From: Firmicutes bacterium UBA6648
GTDB lineage: Bacteria; Bacillota; Clostridia; Peptostreptococcales; Anaerovoracaceae
Direction: 5' to 3'
Length of the DNA: 13,105 nt
Assembly (NCBI GenBank): GCA_002455605.1
Contig: DKLE01000013.1
Span: forward strand, 1 to 13,105
The notes beneath the pieces are model-generated. The model was not told the origin of the DNA. It made no database searches and worked only from the letters and a program-made list of their open reading frames with translations. Position numbers and translations under genes: made by a program. Below, one piece after another: positions 1 through 6,622 of the stretch (position 1 is the stretch's first letter; each line of letters opens with the position of its first letter).

Positions 1-687
1 GCCCATACCGCATTGGATTTCATCAAAAATCAGTAAAATATCTTTGTCCTGTGCAATTAAATTTATCCCTTCTAAAAAATCTTTTGAAGCCGGATGAATA
101 CCTCCTTCCCCCTGTATGGTTTCCAAAATAATTGCACAAGTCTTTTCCGTTATTTGTGCTTCCACACTTTCCAGATCATTAAAAGCAGCAAACTTTACAC
201 CTTCCATCAACGGTCTAAAAGGCTCTTGATATTTTTCGTTTCCTGTTACTGATAAAGCGCCAAGACTTCTGCCATGGAAGGAATTTTTCATGGCAATGAT
301 TTCATGATTCGCACTTCCATCTTTCAAATAAGCATATTTTTTTGCAGCTTTGATTGCTCCCTCAACAGCTTCTGTCCCACTATTGGTAAAGAATACCTTG
401 TCCATTCCGGAGGCTTTTATTAATTTCCCTGCTGCTTCTGCAGCCATCGTATTGTAATACAGATTTGATGTATGAATTATTTTATCAATCTGTTCCTTTA
501 AAGCATTATTATATGCTTCATTTCCATATCCCAAAGCAAACACCGCTATTCCTGCGGCAAAATCCAAATATCTTTTCCCGTTTAAATCGTATAAATAAAC
601 GCCCTCCCCTCTTTCCAGTACAATGGGAAATCTATCGTATGTATGTAGAAGCACCTGCTCTGTCTGCTGAATATAATCCTTCATCAT
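1..687 (-). CDS. argD: Acetylornithine aminotransferase (class III PLP aminotransferase), 3'-truncated by window edge
   Basis: Reading the minus strand from ATG at 687 gives 229 codons open to the window edge, so the C-terminal half, including the PLP-binding lysine, lies outside. The visible part is typical of class III (ornithine/acetylornithine/4-aminobutyrate) aminotransferases. It has the YLDFAAGIAV entry motif near residues 40-49, the phosphate-binding S103-G-T-E-A, an SFHGRSLGALS motif near 135-145, and the PLP-pyridine aspartate in FDEIQCGMG (D222, E223). The short N-terminus and IQCGMG favour ArgD, which converts N-acetylglutamate semialdehyde to N-acetylornithine in cytoplasmic arginine synthesis. 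A second ATG follows directly at 684, and an AAGGAAGAAGG ribosome site lies upstream. A GABA or other omega-aminotransferase is possible, since the flanking genes are not visible. An arginine-repressor-like palindrome over its promoter supports ArgD. Confidence 0.8.
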   Translation of the reverse strand, partial: MMKDYIQQTEQVLLHTYDRFPIVLERGEGVYLYDLNGKRYLDFAAGIAVFALGYGNEAYNNALKEQIDKIIHTSNLYYNTMAAEAAGKLIKASGMDKVFFTNSGTEAVEGAIKAAKKYAYLKDGSANHEIIAMKNSFHGRSLGALSVTGNEKYQEPFRPLMEGVKFAAFNDLESVEAQITEKTCAIILETIQGEGGIHPASKDFLEGINLIAQDKDILLIFDEIQCGMG

Positions 688-718
688 TATCCACTAAACC
701 TTCTTCCTTACTTTATTT

Positions 719-732
719 TGTATAATTATACA
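719..732. promoter_or_regulatory. Perfect 14-bp palindrome over the argD -10 box, candidate ArgR operator
   Basis: TGTATAATTATACA is a perfect palindrome that contains the -10 box and the likely start-site region of the argD promoter. Its length and AT-rich symmetric form resemble ARG boxes bound by ArgR/AhrC repressors in Firmicutes. The repressor assignment is inference from position and gene identity. Confidence 0.4.
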
Positions 733-753
733 CAATAATTTAATAATATTCAA
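725..753 (-). promoter_or_regulatory. Promoter of argD
   Basis: On the minus strand a -35 TTGAAT (753-748) and a perfect -10 TATAAT (730-725) are separated by 17 bases. Transcription would start near 718, giving a leader of about 30 bases that ends in the AAGGAAGAAGG ribosome site. Confidence 0.65.
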
Positions 754-831
754 TATTTTTTGTTATTTCTTTCTTCCCAAAGAAGCTGGAATGAAATTTA
801 TATCATTATTTAATAAACTGTCATATGAATC

Positions 832-860
832 TTGACATTAAAATATTTGAATGATATTAT
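832..860 (+). promoter_or_regulatory. Strong promoter of the tetR-ABC operon
   Basis: A perfect -35 TTGACA (832-837) and a -10 TATTAT (855-860) are separated by exactly 17 bases. The predicted start is near 867, inside the palindromic operator that follows. Confidence 0.8.
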
Positions 861-890
861 AGTTATCATCGATAGCTATCATTGATAACT
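861..890. promoter_or_regulatory. Tandem/palindromic operator, probable TetR autoregulatory site
   Basis: This 30-bp stretch is an inverted repeat in which 26 of 30 positions are symmetric: outer arms AGTTATCA and TGATAACT around a central GATAGCTATC. It can also be read as two copies of TATC-N3-GATA (864-874 and 877-887) placed 13 bp apart. It starts directly after the -10 box and covers the transcription start, so a bound repressor would block the promoter. The obvious candidate repressor is the TetR-family protein encoded 20 bp downstream. Confidence 0.75.
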
Positions 891-910
891 TTTAAAAGTG
901 AGGTGCCTAA

Positions 911-1525
911 ATGCCAAAAGATAAAACAGCAAGTCATGAGCGAATTATACCCGCAGCTAAAGACGAATTTTTAAAAAAAGGCTTTGAAAAAGCCTCTATG
1001 CGTTCCATTGCATCAGCAGCTGGCATGACATCGGCTGGTCTTTATCGGCATTTTGCAGATAAAGAGGCTATGTTTGCCGCGTTGATAGAGCCAGTGCTTG
1101 AGGAATTCACCAAACAATACGGAATTTTTCAGCAAAGAGATTATCAATTATTGAAGCGAAAAGCGCTGGATACTATGTGGGACAGTGGTTCTGATTTGAC
1201 GGTGTTTCTTGATTTGATTTATCAGCACTTTGATGAATTTAAACTGTTGATTTGTTGTGCAGAAGGTACGCGATATGCCAATTTCATTCACGATTTTGTA
1301 ATGATAGAACAAAAAGAAACTATGACATTTCTAGACACTGCACGGGAACGGGGCATCCCGGTCAAGGATATTCGTCCGGAAGAGCTTCACCTGCTGCTCA
1401 GCGCTTATGCCTCTGCAATCTTTGAAGTTGTCGTTCACGATTTTTCCCAGGAAGATGCGCAGCACTATATGAAGACACTGCAAACTTTTTTCTATCCTGG
1501 TTGGAGAGCCGTTTTAGGTCTGTGA
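911..1525 (+). CDS. TetR/AcrR-family transcriptional regulator
   Basis: This is a 204-residue protein, the usual size for TetR-family dimeric repressors. The N-terminus carries the classic domain: an initial helix (about residues 10-25), then the helix-turn-helix at about 28-48 with MRSIASAAGMTSAGLYRHF, followed by DKEAMFAAL. The remainder (about 60-204) is the variable, probably helical, ligand-binding and dimerisation part. The start is supported by GTGAGGTG (898-905), six bases upstream of ATG. The gene lies between a TATC-N3-GATA operator and two ABC transporter genes. By the usual logic of this family it represses itself and the transporter until the transported compound or a related ligand binds. 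The ligand cannot be read from the sequence. Confidence 0.92.
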   Translation: MPKDKTASHERIIPAAKDEFLKKGFEKASMRSIASAAGMTSAGLYRHFADKEAMFAALIEPVLEEFTKQYGIFQQRDYQLLKRKALDTMWDSGSDLTVFLDLIYQHFDEFKLLICCAEGTRYANFIHDFVMIEQKETMTFLDTARERGIPVKDIRPEELHLLLSAYASAIFEVVVHDFSQEDAQHYMKTLQTFFYPGWRAVLGL

Positions 1526-1544
1526 CTCACGGCTTTTCTTTTTG
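1506..1544 (+). terminator. Weak terminator/attenuator at the end of tetR
   Basis: The arms AGCCGT (1507-1512) and ACGGCT (1529-1534), extendable by one G-U pair, enclose a 16-base loop containing the tetR stop. They are followed by a T-rich TTTTCTTTTT tract. The stem is short and the loop long, so partial attenuation between the regulator and the transporter is more likely than full termination. Confidence 0.35.
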
Positions 1545-1548
1545 CATC

Positions 1549-1570
1549 AAGGTTAGCCCTTGCTAACCTT
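1549..1570 (+). repeat. Perfect 9-bp inverted repeat upstream of the first ABC gene
   Basis: AAGGTTAGC (1549-1557) and GCTAACCTT (1562-1570) are perfect complements around the four-base loop CCTT. The hairpin ends six bases before the AGGAGGTG ribosome site of the downstream gene. No T-tract follows, so it does not look like a terminator. It could be an mRNA stability or translation element, or a second protein-binding site. The half-site resembles that of DtxR-type iron regulators, but the spacing differs from the known box. Confidence 0.6.
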
Positions 1571-1590
1571 GTGTTTAGGAGGTGTAAATT

Positions 1591-3357
1591 ATGAAAGAAA
1601 AACCAGAAAGCCTAATCAAGGTTTTATTCAGCTTCGTGGGGGAAGCAAAAGGAAAAATGACACTTTCCGTAATTTTGGCTGTTATAGGAGAGCTGTTCGG
1701 AATGGCACCCTTCTTTGCGGTAGCTATTTTAGCCAACCAGGTGTATGCTGGAACCGCAACAGTGCAAGGAGCCGCCTTTATAGCAGGTACTGCCGCTCTG
1801 TGTATGTCACTGCGTACCTACCTGACTCTGAAATCCTCTCTGCGAAGCCATGGAATTTCCTTTACAATTTTAAAAAACATTCGTTGTGCCATTGCGGATA
1901 AAATGCGCCGCATTCCTATGGGATTTATGCTTGAGACTCCTTCCGGTACCTTTAAAACATTAATGGTTGACAATGTGGGAAGACTGGAAGATATTATTGC
2001 TCATATGATACCTGAGCTTCCCTCTGCTATTGCCGCCCCTCTCGCCAGTATCTTACTTGTTTTCGTGTTGGATTGGCGTATGGGCCTTGCTTCTCTGATA
2101 ACCGTTCCTCTCAGCCTTATTTTTCTGCTGGGTATGATGCACGGATACTCGGAAAAAATGGCTACATATCTTCGCTCCGGAAATGAAATGAACGCGGCTC
2201 TGGTAGAGTATGTGGGAGGTATCCAGGTTATTAAAGCTTTCGGCCAAGCCGGCAAGAGCTTTGGACGCTTCTCCGACTCGGTGAACTTTTTCCACGATTC
2301 CACCCTTGCATGGTGGCGTCAGAGCTGGTTTTGGATGGCGGGCTTTAAAGCCGTACTTCCCTCCACACTGCTTGGTACTCTGCCCATGGGGGGATGGTTC
2401 TATATGAACGGCACTATGTCTCTTCCGATTTTGCTGGCGTGCATCATTATTCCCATAGGCTTCATTCCCGGTCTGATGAAGCTTGGCTTTGGTCTGGAGC
2501 AGCTCACTTATATGTCTGCAAACTTAAATCCAATCCGTCAATTTCTGGCGATACCGGAACAGCATCGCCCAAATAAAGAAGCAGCTCTCAAAGAGCGTTC
2601 TTTTGAATTTGAAAAAGTCGGGTTTTCCTATGACGGAAAAAAGGAAGTACTTCAGGATGTGTCCTTCACCGCCATTCCCGGCAGTGTTACTGCCATTGTC
2701 GGCCCTTCCGGTTCGGGCAAATCTACCATTGCCAAGCTGATGGCAGGTTTTTGGGATGCGACCTCCGGAGAGATTCGATTCGGCGGTCATGACATTAAGA
2801 AAATTCCTTTTCAGCAATTGATGAACGAAATAAGCTATGTGGCGCAGGATAACTTTCTTTTTGATAAAAGCATTCGGGAGAATATACGCATAGGCAATAA
2901 AAATGCTACCGATGCCCAAGTAGAAGCAGCCGCAAAGTCAGCTAACTGTCATGAATTTATAATGGCATTAGAAGAGGGCTATGACACCCTTGCCGGCGAC
3001 GCAGGCGATCGGCTATCCGGCGGAGAGCGGCAGCGCATTACAATTGCCCGTGCCATACTTAAATCGGCTTCCGTAGTTATTCTGGATGAGGCTACGGCTT
3101 ATGCGGATCCGGAGAATGAGGCCCAAATTCAGCAGGCCATCAACCGCCTGATAAAAGGAAAAACTCTTATTGTTGTGGCTCATCGATTGGCTACCATTCG
3201 AAATGCAACTCAGATTCTGGTTATGAATCAAGGCCGGCTTATCGCCAGAGGTACCCATGATCAGCTTCGGGTATCATGCCCGCTCTACGAAACCATGTGG
3301 CAGCAATATATAGGCTCAGCCGATACTGCAGAAAGCGAGGTGCAGAAAAATGCTTAG
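1591..3357 (+). CDS. ABC transporter, fused membrane/ATPase subunit 1 of a heterodimer (exporter fold)
   Basis: This 588-residue half-transporter has an N-terminal six-helix membrane domain (about residues 20-310) and a C-terminal ATPase domain (about 340-580). ATPase motifs are complete: Walker A GPSGSGKST (371-379), Q-loop Q419, signature LSGGERQ (475-481), Walker B VVILDE with catalytic E500, and switch H531. It should act in the cytoplasmic membrane as a heterodimer with the next gene, whose start overlaps its end. A strong AGGAGGTG (1577-1584) fixes the start. The pairing of two half-size proteins of 588 and 574 residues resembles the siderophore-related YbtP/YbtQ and IrtA/IrtB systems as well as multidrug exporters. 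Substrate and direction cannot be settled here. The D-loop reads AYADPEN, less usual than the SSVDPEN of its partner. Confidence 0.93.
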   Translation: MKEKPESLIKVLFSFVGEAKGKMTLSVILAVIGELFGMAPFFAVAILANQVYAGTATVQGAAFIAGTAALCMSLRTYLTLKSSLRSHGISFTILKNIRCAIADKMRRIPMGFMLETPSGTFKTLMVDNVGRLEDIIAHMIPELPSAIAAPLASILLVFVLDWRMGLASLITVPLSLIFLLGMMHGYSEKMATYLRSGNEMNAALVEYVGGIQVIKAFGQAGKSFGRFSDSVNFFHDSTLAWWRQSWFWMAGFKAVLPSTLLGTLPMGGWFYMNGTMSLPILLACIIIPIGFIPGLMKLGFGLEQLTYMSANLNPIRQFLAIPEQHRPNKEAALKERSFEFEKVGFSYDGKKEVLQDVSFTAIPGSVTAIVGPSGSGKSTIAKLMAGFWDATSGEIRFGGHDIKKIPFQQLMNEISYVAQDNFLFDKSIRENIRIGNKNATDAQVEAAAKSANCHEFIMALEEGYDTLAGDAGDRLSGGERQRITIARAILKSASVVILDEATAYADPENEAQIQQAINRLIKGKTLIVVAHRLATIRNATQILVMNQGRLIARGTHDQLRVSCPLYETMWQQYIGSADTAESEVQKNA

Positions 3358-5074
3358 AATGATTAAACGAATTTTAGATATTGCAGGCAGCAGTAAGCCC
3401 CGAATACTTCTGGGGATACTTTTTAACATCTTAAAAACATTTTCTATGGCAATGATGCTAATGGCCGTGTTTATTGTATTTGAAAACCTTGATGCTCTGA
3501 CACCGTCAATTATCCGTCAGGTAATTCTGATTTTATGCGGCAGTGTATTGGGTCGTTTTTTGTTTCAATGGCTGATGGATATTTCCATGAGTGCAAAAGG
3601 CTTTGACATGTTTAGAGATTATCGTCTGGCTGTGGGTGATAAGCTGAAAAGCGCCCCTATGGGCTACTTCTCGGATCAGCGTTTGGGGATTATTCAGACT
3701 GTTTTGACTTCCACTGTTGTAGAACTGGAACAATATTCCATGCTGGCTATCATGGATATTACAGGAGGTGTGTCCATGGCTGTTATCATCATTGGTATGA
3801 TGGCTTTTTACAGTCTTCCTATTGCTCTGCTAAGCCTGCTGGGTTTGACAATTGGCCTGTACGTACTGCATATCATCCAAAAGCGTGCTGCTATTTATAC
3901 GCCTAAAGTGCAGACAGCACAAGAAAAGTTAGTCACGGAAGCCCTTGAGTATATCCGGGGAATTGCTGTTCTTCGCGCTTTCTCACAGGATCAAAATAGT
4001 GAAGAAGCTGTTTATCAGGCCTTTGAGGGAAGGCGGCAAGCGGCTTATGAGCAGGAACATGCTGCTGCAGGCATCATGAAGCTATACTCGTTAGTATTTA
4101 AACTAACCAGCTGCGGACTGTTGTTTTTAGCCACTGCTTTATACCTCAAAAATGCATTCCCCCTTTCATACTGCTTGATGTTCCTGGTATCTGCCTTTCT
4201 GGTTTATTCAGAATTAGAAACCATGGGAGACGGGGCTTTTTTAGCAAGAAAAATCAACAATGAACTGGACCGCCTGGAAAATGTCACTAATATCCCCACA
4301 TTGGACTATGATGTTCGCGAGCTTCAGCCGGAATCCTTGGATATCGAATTCAAGGATGTGTCATTTGCTTACGACAGCCGAAAAATTATCGATCAGGTAA
4401 CATTAAAAATACCGCAGGGAAGCACTTGTGCTATTATTGGTCCCTCCGGCAGCGGAAAAACAACTCTGTGTAACTTGATAGCACGGTTTTGGGATGTTCA
4501 GGAGGGTCAAGTTCTGATGGGCGGCCAGAACGTAAAAAATTGCACGACTGACAGCCTTCTTAAACAAATTGCCATGGTATTCCAAAATGTTTATTTGTTT
4601 AATGATACCATTGAAAATAACATTAAATTCGGTAAACCCAACTCCACATACGAGCAGGTTGTGGAAGCTGCCAAACGTGCTTGCTGCCATGACTTTATTA
4701 TGGATTTGCCCGACGGCTATCAGACGGTTGTGGGAGAAGGCGGCTCAACATTGTCAGGGGGAGAAAAGCAACGGATATCCATTGCACGAGCCATTTTAAA
4801 AGATGCACCGATCATCATACTGGATGAAGCTACATCCAGTGTGGATCCGGAGAATGAGCACGCTTTACTTTCGGCCATCCATGAATTGACTAAAAATAAG
4901 ACACTGATTTCTATAGCCCACCGGCTTTCCACCGTGCGAAATGCCGATCAGATTATAGTAATAGACAAGGGGAAAATTGTTCAAAGGGGAAAACACATTC
5001 AATTAATGCAGGAAGAAGGCATCTACCGGAACTTTCTCAGACTGCGTTCTGATTCCATTGGCTGGCAGTTATAG
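3350..5074 (+). CDS. ABC transporter, fused membrane/ATPase subunit 2 of a heterodimer (exporter fold)
   Basis: This 574-residue partner of the preceding gene overlaps it by 8 bases, with GAGGTG (3337-3342) seven bases before ATG, so the two are translationally linked. The six-helix membrane domain spans about residues 15-305 and the ATPase domain about 330-565. Motifs are Walker A GPSGSGKTT (364-372), signature LSGGEKQ (468-474), Walker B IIILDE with catalytic E493, and switch H524. Both subunits keep a full signature motif and a catalytic glutamate. Both composite ATP sites therefore look active, unlike many heterodimeric exporters with one degenerate site. The TetR-family gene upstream suggests induction by a substrate-like ligand. 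Export of a toxic compound or handling of a siderophore-like molecule are the main options. Confidence 0.93.
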   Translation: MLRMIKRILDIAGSSKPRILLGILFNILKTFSMAMMLMAVFIVFENLDALTPSIIRQVILILCGSVLGRFLFQWLMDISMSAKGFDMFRDYRLAVGDKLKSAPMGYFSDQRLGIIQTVLTSTVVELEQYSMLAIMDITGGVSMAVIIIGMMAFYSLPIALLSLLGLTIGLYVLHIIQKRAAIYTPKVQTAQEKLVTEALEYIRGIAVLRAFSQDQNSEEAVYQAFEGRRQAAYEQEHAAAGIMKLYSLVFKLTSCGLLFLATALYLKNAFPLSYCLMFLVSAFLVYSELETMGDGAFLARKINNELDRLENVTNIPTLDYDVRELQPESLDIEFKDVSFAYDSRKIIDQVTLKIPQGSTCAIIGPSGSGKTTLCNLIARFWDVQEGQVLMGGQNVKNCTTDSLLKQIAMVFQNVYLFNDTIENNIKFGKPNSTYEQVVEAAKRACCHDFIMDLPDGYQTVVGEGGSTLSGGEKQRISIARAILKDAPIIILDEATSSVDPENEHALLSAIHELTKNKTLISIAHRLSTVRNADQIIVIDKGKIVQRGKHIQLMQEEGIYRNFLRLRSDSIGWQL

Positions 5075-5087
5075 AATGCCAATGGAA
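5053..5087 (+). repeat. 10-bp inverted repeat across the stop codon of ABC subunit 2
   Basis: TTCCATTGGC (5053-5062) and GCCAATGGAA (5078-5087) are perfect complements around a 15-base loop that contains the stop codon. The tract after it is ATTTCCTTATT, not a clean T-run. It is probably a 3'-end stabilising hairpin preceding the real terminator. Confidence 0.45.
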
Positions 5088-5103
5088 ATTTCCTTATTAA
5101 AAC

Positions 5104-5135
5104 AGCAGGACTACTTTAACCTAAGTGGTCCTGCT
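5104..5135. terminator. Bidirectional intrinsic terminator between convergent units
   Basis: AGCAGGACTACTT (5104-5116) pairs with AAGTGGTCCTGCT (5123-5135), 13 pairs with a single G-U, around a six-base loop. On the plus strand it is followed by a weak CTCTT tract. On the minus strand the hairpin is followed by GTTTTAAT. It can serve both the ABC operon and the convergent small gene. Confidence 0.75.
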
Positions 5136-5168
5136 CTCTTCCTGCCACCCCTTAAGATGACATACCTT

Positions 5169-5498
5169 CTAGTGTATATGCTTTAACTCTTCTTTGTTTA
5201 CATTTCCTGAAATTCCATTTTCTCTAATTTGTCCATCTTTTATGGTATAGCTATATATTGCATTCGGCTCATCAGCATATTGGACTTTTATTATCCATTC
5301 ATTATAGGATAAAATAATATTTAAAAACGAATGTCTTACGTGGATATTGTCAATTTCTTCTATAGCATATCCTTTAGTTTCAAGATATTCCCACATTAGC
5401 GTTTCTGCTTTCTTTGTTCCTGAAAGAACATATATATAACAAGCTATCGCAATGATTACCAAGATGGAAACAACTATTGTAATTATTTTTTTCTTCAT
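5169..5498 (-). CDS. Small membrane-anchored protein, DUF3139-like
   Basis: This is a 109-residue protein with a lysine-rich N-terminus, one hydrophobic segment (about residues 4-25, ITIVVSILVIIAIACYIYVL) and a charged extracellular-type domain. The features YLETKGYAIEEIDNI, a central hydrophobic strand and EPNAIYSYT match the layout I associate with DUF3139 proteins of Firmicutes, whose function is unknown. The frame is also open to an ATG at 5519, but that codon has no ribosome site. The ATG at 5498 has AGAGG nine bases upstream and starts directly with MKKKI, so I chose it. The gene stands alone between the tRNA terminator and the ABC-operon terminator, with no clear promoter of its own. 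Confidence 0.7.
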   Translation of the reverse strand: MKKKIITIVVSILVIIAIACYIYVLSGTKKAETLMWEYLETKGYAIEEIDNIHVRHSFLNIILSYNEWIIKVQYADEPNAIYSYTIKDGQIRENGISGNVNKEELKHIH

Positions 5499-5561
5499 CC
5501 CTTTTATCCTCTCTGGCATATATGAAATAAAAACATAGTTTATTTTTATTTTATAAAAATA

Positions 5562-5596
5562 AAAAACCTTGAAATCGTTTAAACTTCAAGGTTTTT
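5562..5596 (-). terminator. Intrinsic terminator of tRNA-Leu
   Basis: Perfect 12-bp arms lie at 5562-5573 and 5585-5596 (AAAAACCTTGAA / TTCAAGGTTTTT) with an 11-base loop. On the minus strand they are followed by a T-rich tract. The stem begins at the last base of the encoded CCA. The loop contains the palindrome GTTTAAAC (5577-5584). Confidence 0.85.
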
Positions 5597-5682
5597 GGTG
5601 CGGATAAAGGGATTCGAACCCCCATGAAATTGCTTTCACACGGACCTGAACCGTGCGCGTCTGCCAATTCCGCCATATCCGC
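5596..5682 (-). tRNA. tRNA-Leu (anticodon CAG)
   Basis: Read on the minus strand, the acceptor arms GCGGATA (5682-5676) and TATCCGC (5606-5600) pair perfectly, followed by discriminator A and an encoded CCA (5598-5596). The anticodon loop TTCAGGT gives CAG (5648-5646), closed by a CACGG/CCGTG stem. The D arm contains GGCGGAATTGGCAGAC. A long variable arm (TGAAA-GCAA-TTTCA) marks a class II tRNA, and the T loop is GTTCGAATC. Total length is 87 with CCA. It decodes CUG leucine codons. Confidence 0.97.
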
Positions 5683-5729
5683 ATAGTATCAGTTCGGCTT
5701 ATTCCATAAAAAGTAAACCAAACAAATAT

Positions 5730-5758
5730 ATTTTATTCCTCTTTTTCCATGCTGTCAA
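5730..5758 (-). promoter_or_regulatory. Promoter of tRNA-Leu
   Basis: On the minus strand a perfect -35 TTGACA (5758-5753) lies 17 bases from a -10 TAAAAT (5735-5730). The predicted start is near 5723, about 40 bases before the mature tRNA 5' end. Confidence 0.8.
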
Positions 5759-5760
5759 TC

Positions 5761-5797
5761 AAAATTTGCAAACTAAATCAATAAATTTGCAAATTTT
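5761..5797 (-). repeat. 12-bp AT-rich inverted repeat after the TatD-like gene
   Basis: AAAATTTGCAAA (5761-5772) and TTTGCAAATTTT (5786-5797) are perfect complements with a 13-base loop. The element starts three bases past the stop of the TatD-like gene and ends two bases before the tRNA promoter -35. It may be a weak terminator for the thiamin operon, but it lacks a GC-rich stem and a following T-run. The repeated AAATTTGCAAA units are 21 bp apart, so a protein-binding site is also possible. Confidence 0.5.
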
Positions 5798-5800
5798 ATC

Positions 5801-6622
5801 TTATATACCTAAAAATCGATAAAAATTTTCTTCTATTCTTCTCTCTGCTATTTCTGGCGCAATACCTTTTGCCTCTGCGATTGCTCCAACAGAGCCTTTT
5901 AGTACATCAGGAATCTCTGCCACTCTTATTTTCTTTTCTGATGCCCACTCCACTGCACTGATGCCATCTGTCTCTACAAGCAGCCTGTCTAAAGGCACAG
6001 TACTTATTACCTTTTTCACTGCGTTGCTTGTCTGATAATTGGGCCCCACTGTAAAATAGCAATCCTGCTCTAAAAACAGCTCTAAATATTGTTCACAGGA
6101 ATACCAATGAACCAATTTTTTTACGGAATAATTCCGGAGAATTTCTGCAATAACCTTCTCCTGTCCTTTGGTGTGCAGTACAACAGGTTTTCTTAAGCCC
6201 TGAGCGAGCTCCATCTGCTGGATAAACAGCTCTCTTTGCAGCATTAAATTACAGCTGCACCAGACATTGTCCATGCCGATTTCTCCAACCGCATGAGCAC
6301 CTCTAAAATACTCCTTGACCCCTTCTAGCTTTTCTCGTATGCATTTTACCCAGTCCTGTTTATCCAATAGCAATGGCTTCTCTCCTTTTCCACTCTTGCA
6401 GAACTCATTGGTATTCCACGGATGAATACCAAAAGAAATAAATGCACCTTCTATTGTTTCAAAGGCTTCAAATTCGGAAGCACAAGAAGCATTTGCCAAA
6501 ACTCCCAATTTCTTTTCGCTGATTATATTCCTGAATTCAGCCAATTCTTTGGGATTACTATTTTCAATTCCTATTCCAAGACCATTTCCAGTATCCATGT
6601 GGGTATGACTGTCAATTATCAC
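5801..6622 (-). CDS. TatD-family metal-dependent hydrolase in a TPP-riboswitch operon
   Basis: This 273-residue TIM-barrel amidohydrolase-type protein of the TatD family keeps the metal ligands: H6 and H8 in DSHTHMD, E114 in VGEIGMD, H150 in VVLHTKG, H172 in LVHWYS and D219 in VETDG. Some segments differ from housekeeping TatD nucleases, for example LVHWYSCEQ and ETDGISAVEW, so a metabolic substrate is possible. Translation starts at GTG (6622-6620), which overlaps the ATPase stop as GTGA, meaning tight coupling to the transporter. As the last gene of a thiamin-responsive operon it may process the imported pyrimidine, for example as a deformylase or amidase; this is inference. A general nuclease or quality-control TatD carried along in the operon is the alternative. 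Confidence 0.85.
   Translation of the reverse strand: MIIDSHTHMDTGNGLGIGIENSNPKELAEFRNIISEKKLGVLANASCASEFEAFETIEGAFISFGIHPWNTNEFCKSGKGEKPLLLDKQDWVKCIREKLEGVKEYFRGAHAVGEIGMDNVWCSCNLMLQRELFIQQMELAQGLRKPVVLHTKGQEKVIAEILRNYSVKKLVHWYSCEQYLELFLEQDCYFTVGPNYQTSNAVKKVISTVPLDRLLVETDGISAVEWASEKKIRVAEIPDVLKGSVGAIAEAKGIAPEIAERRIEENFYRFLGI

Noticed and set aside
465..725. Open frame of 86 codons on the plus strand
   Set aside because: It is antisense to the argD coding region and promoter, has no family resemblance, and no ribosome site; argD on the minus strand explains the sequence.
1549..1570. A true DtxR/IdeR iron box
   Set aside because: The half-sites resemble it, but the 19-bp box has the arms almost touching; here the element is 22 bp with a four-base loop. 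Kept only as an open question.
1560..1901. Plus-strand open frame overlapping the start of the first ABC gene
   Set aside because: It is a different frame of the ABC gene, starts in the hairpin region and gives a low-complexity, basic product with no recognisable domain.
2524..2919. Minus-strand open frame of 131 codons inside ABC subunit 1
   Set aside because: Antisense shadow of the ATPase domain, whose motifs are intact on the plus strand.
5577..5584. GTTTAAAC palindrome as a separate element
   Set aside because: It is simply the loop of the tRNA-Leu terminator hairpin.
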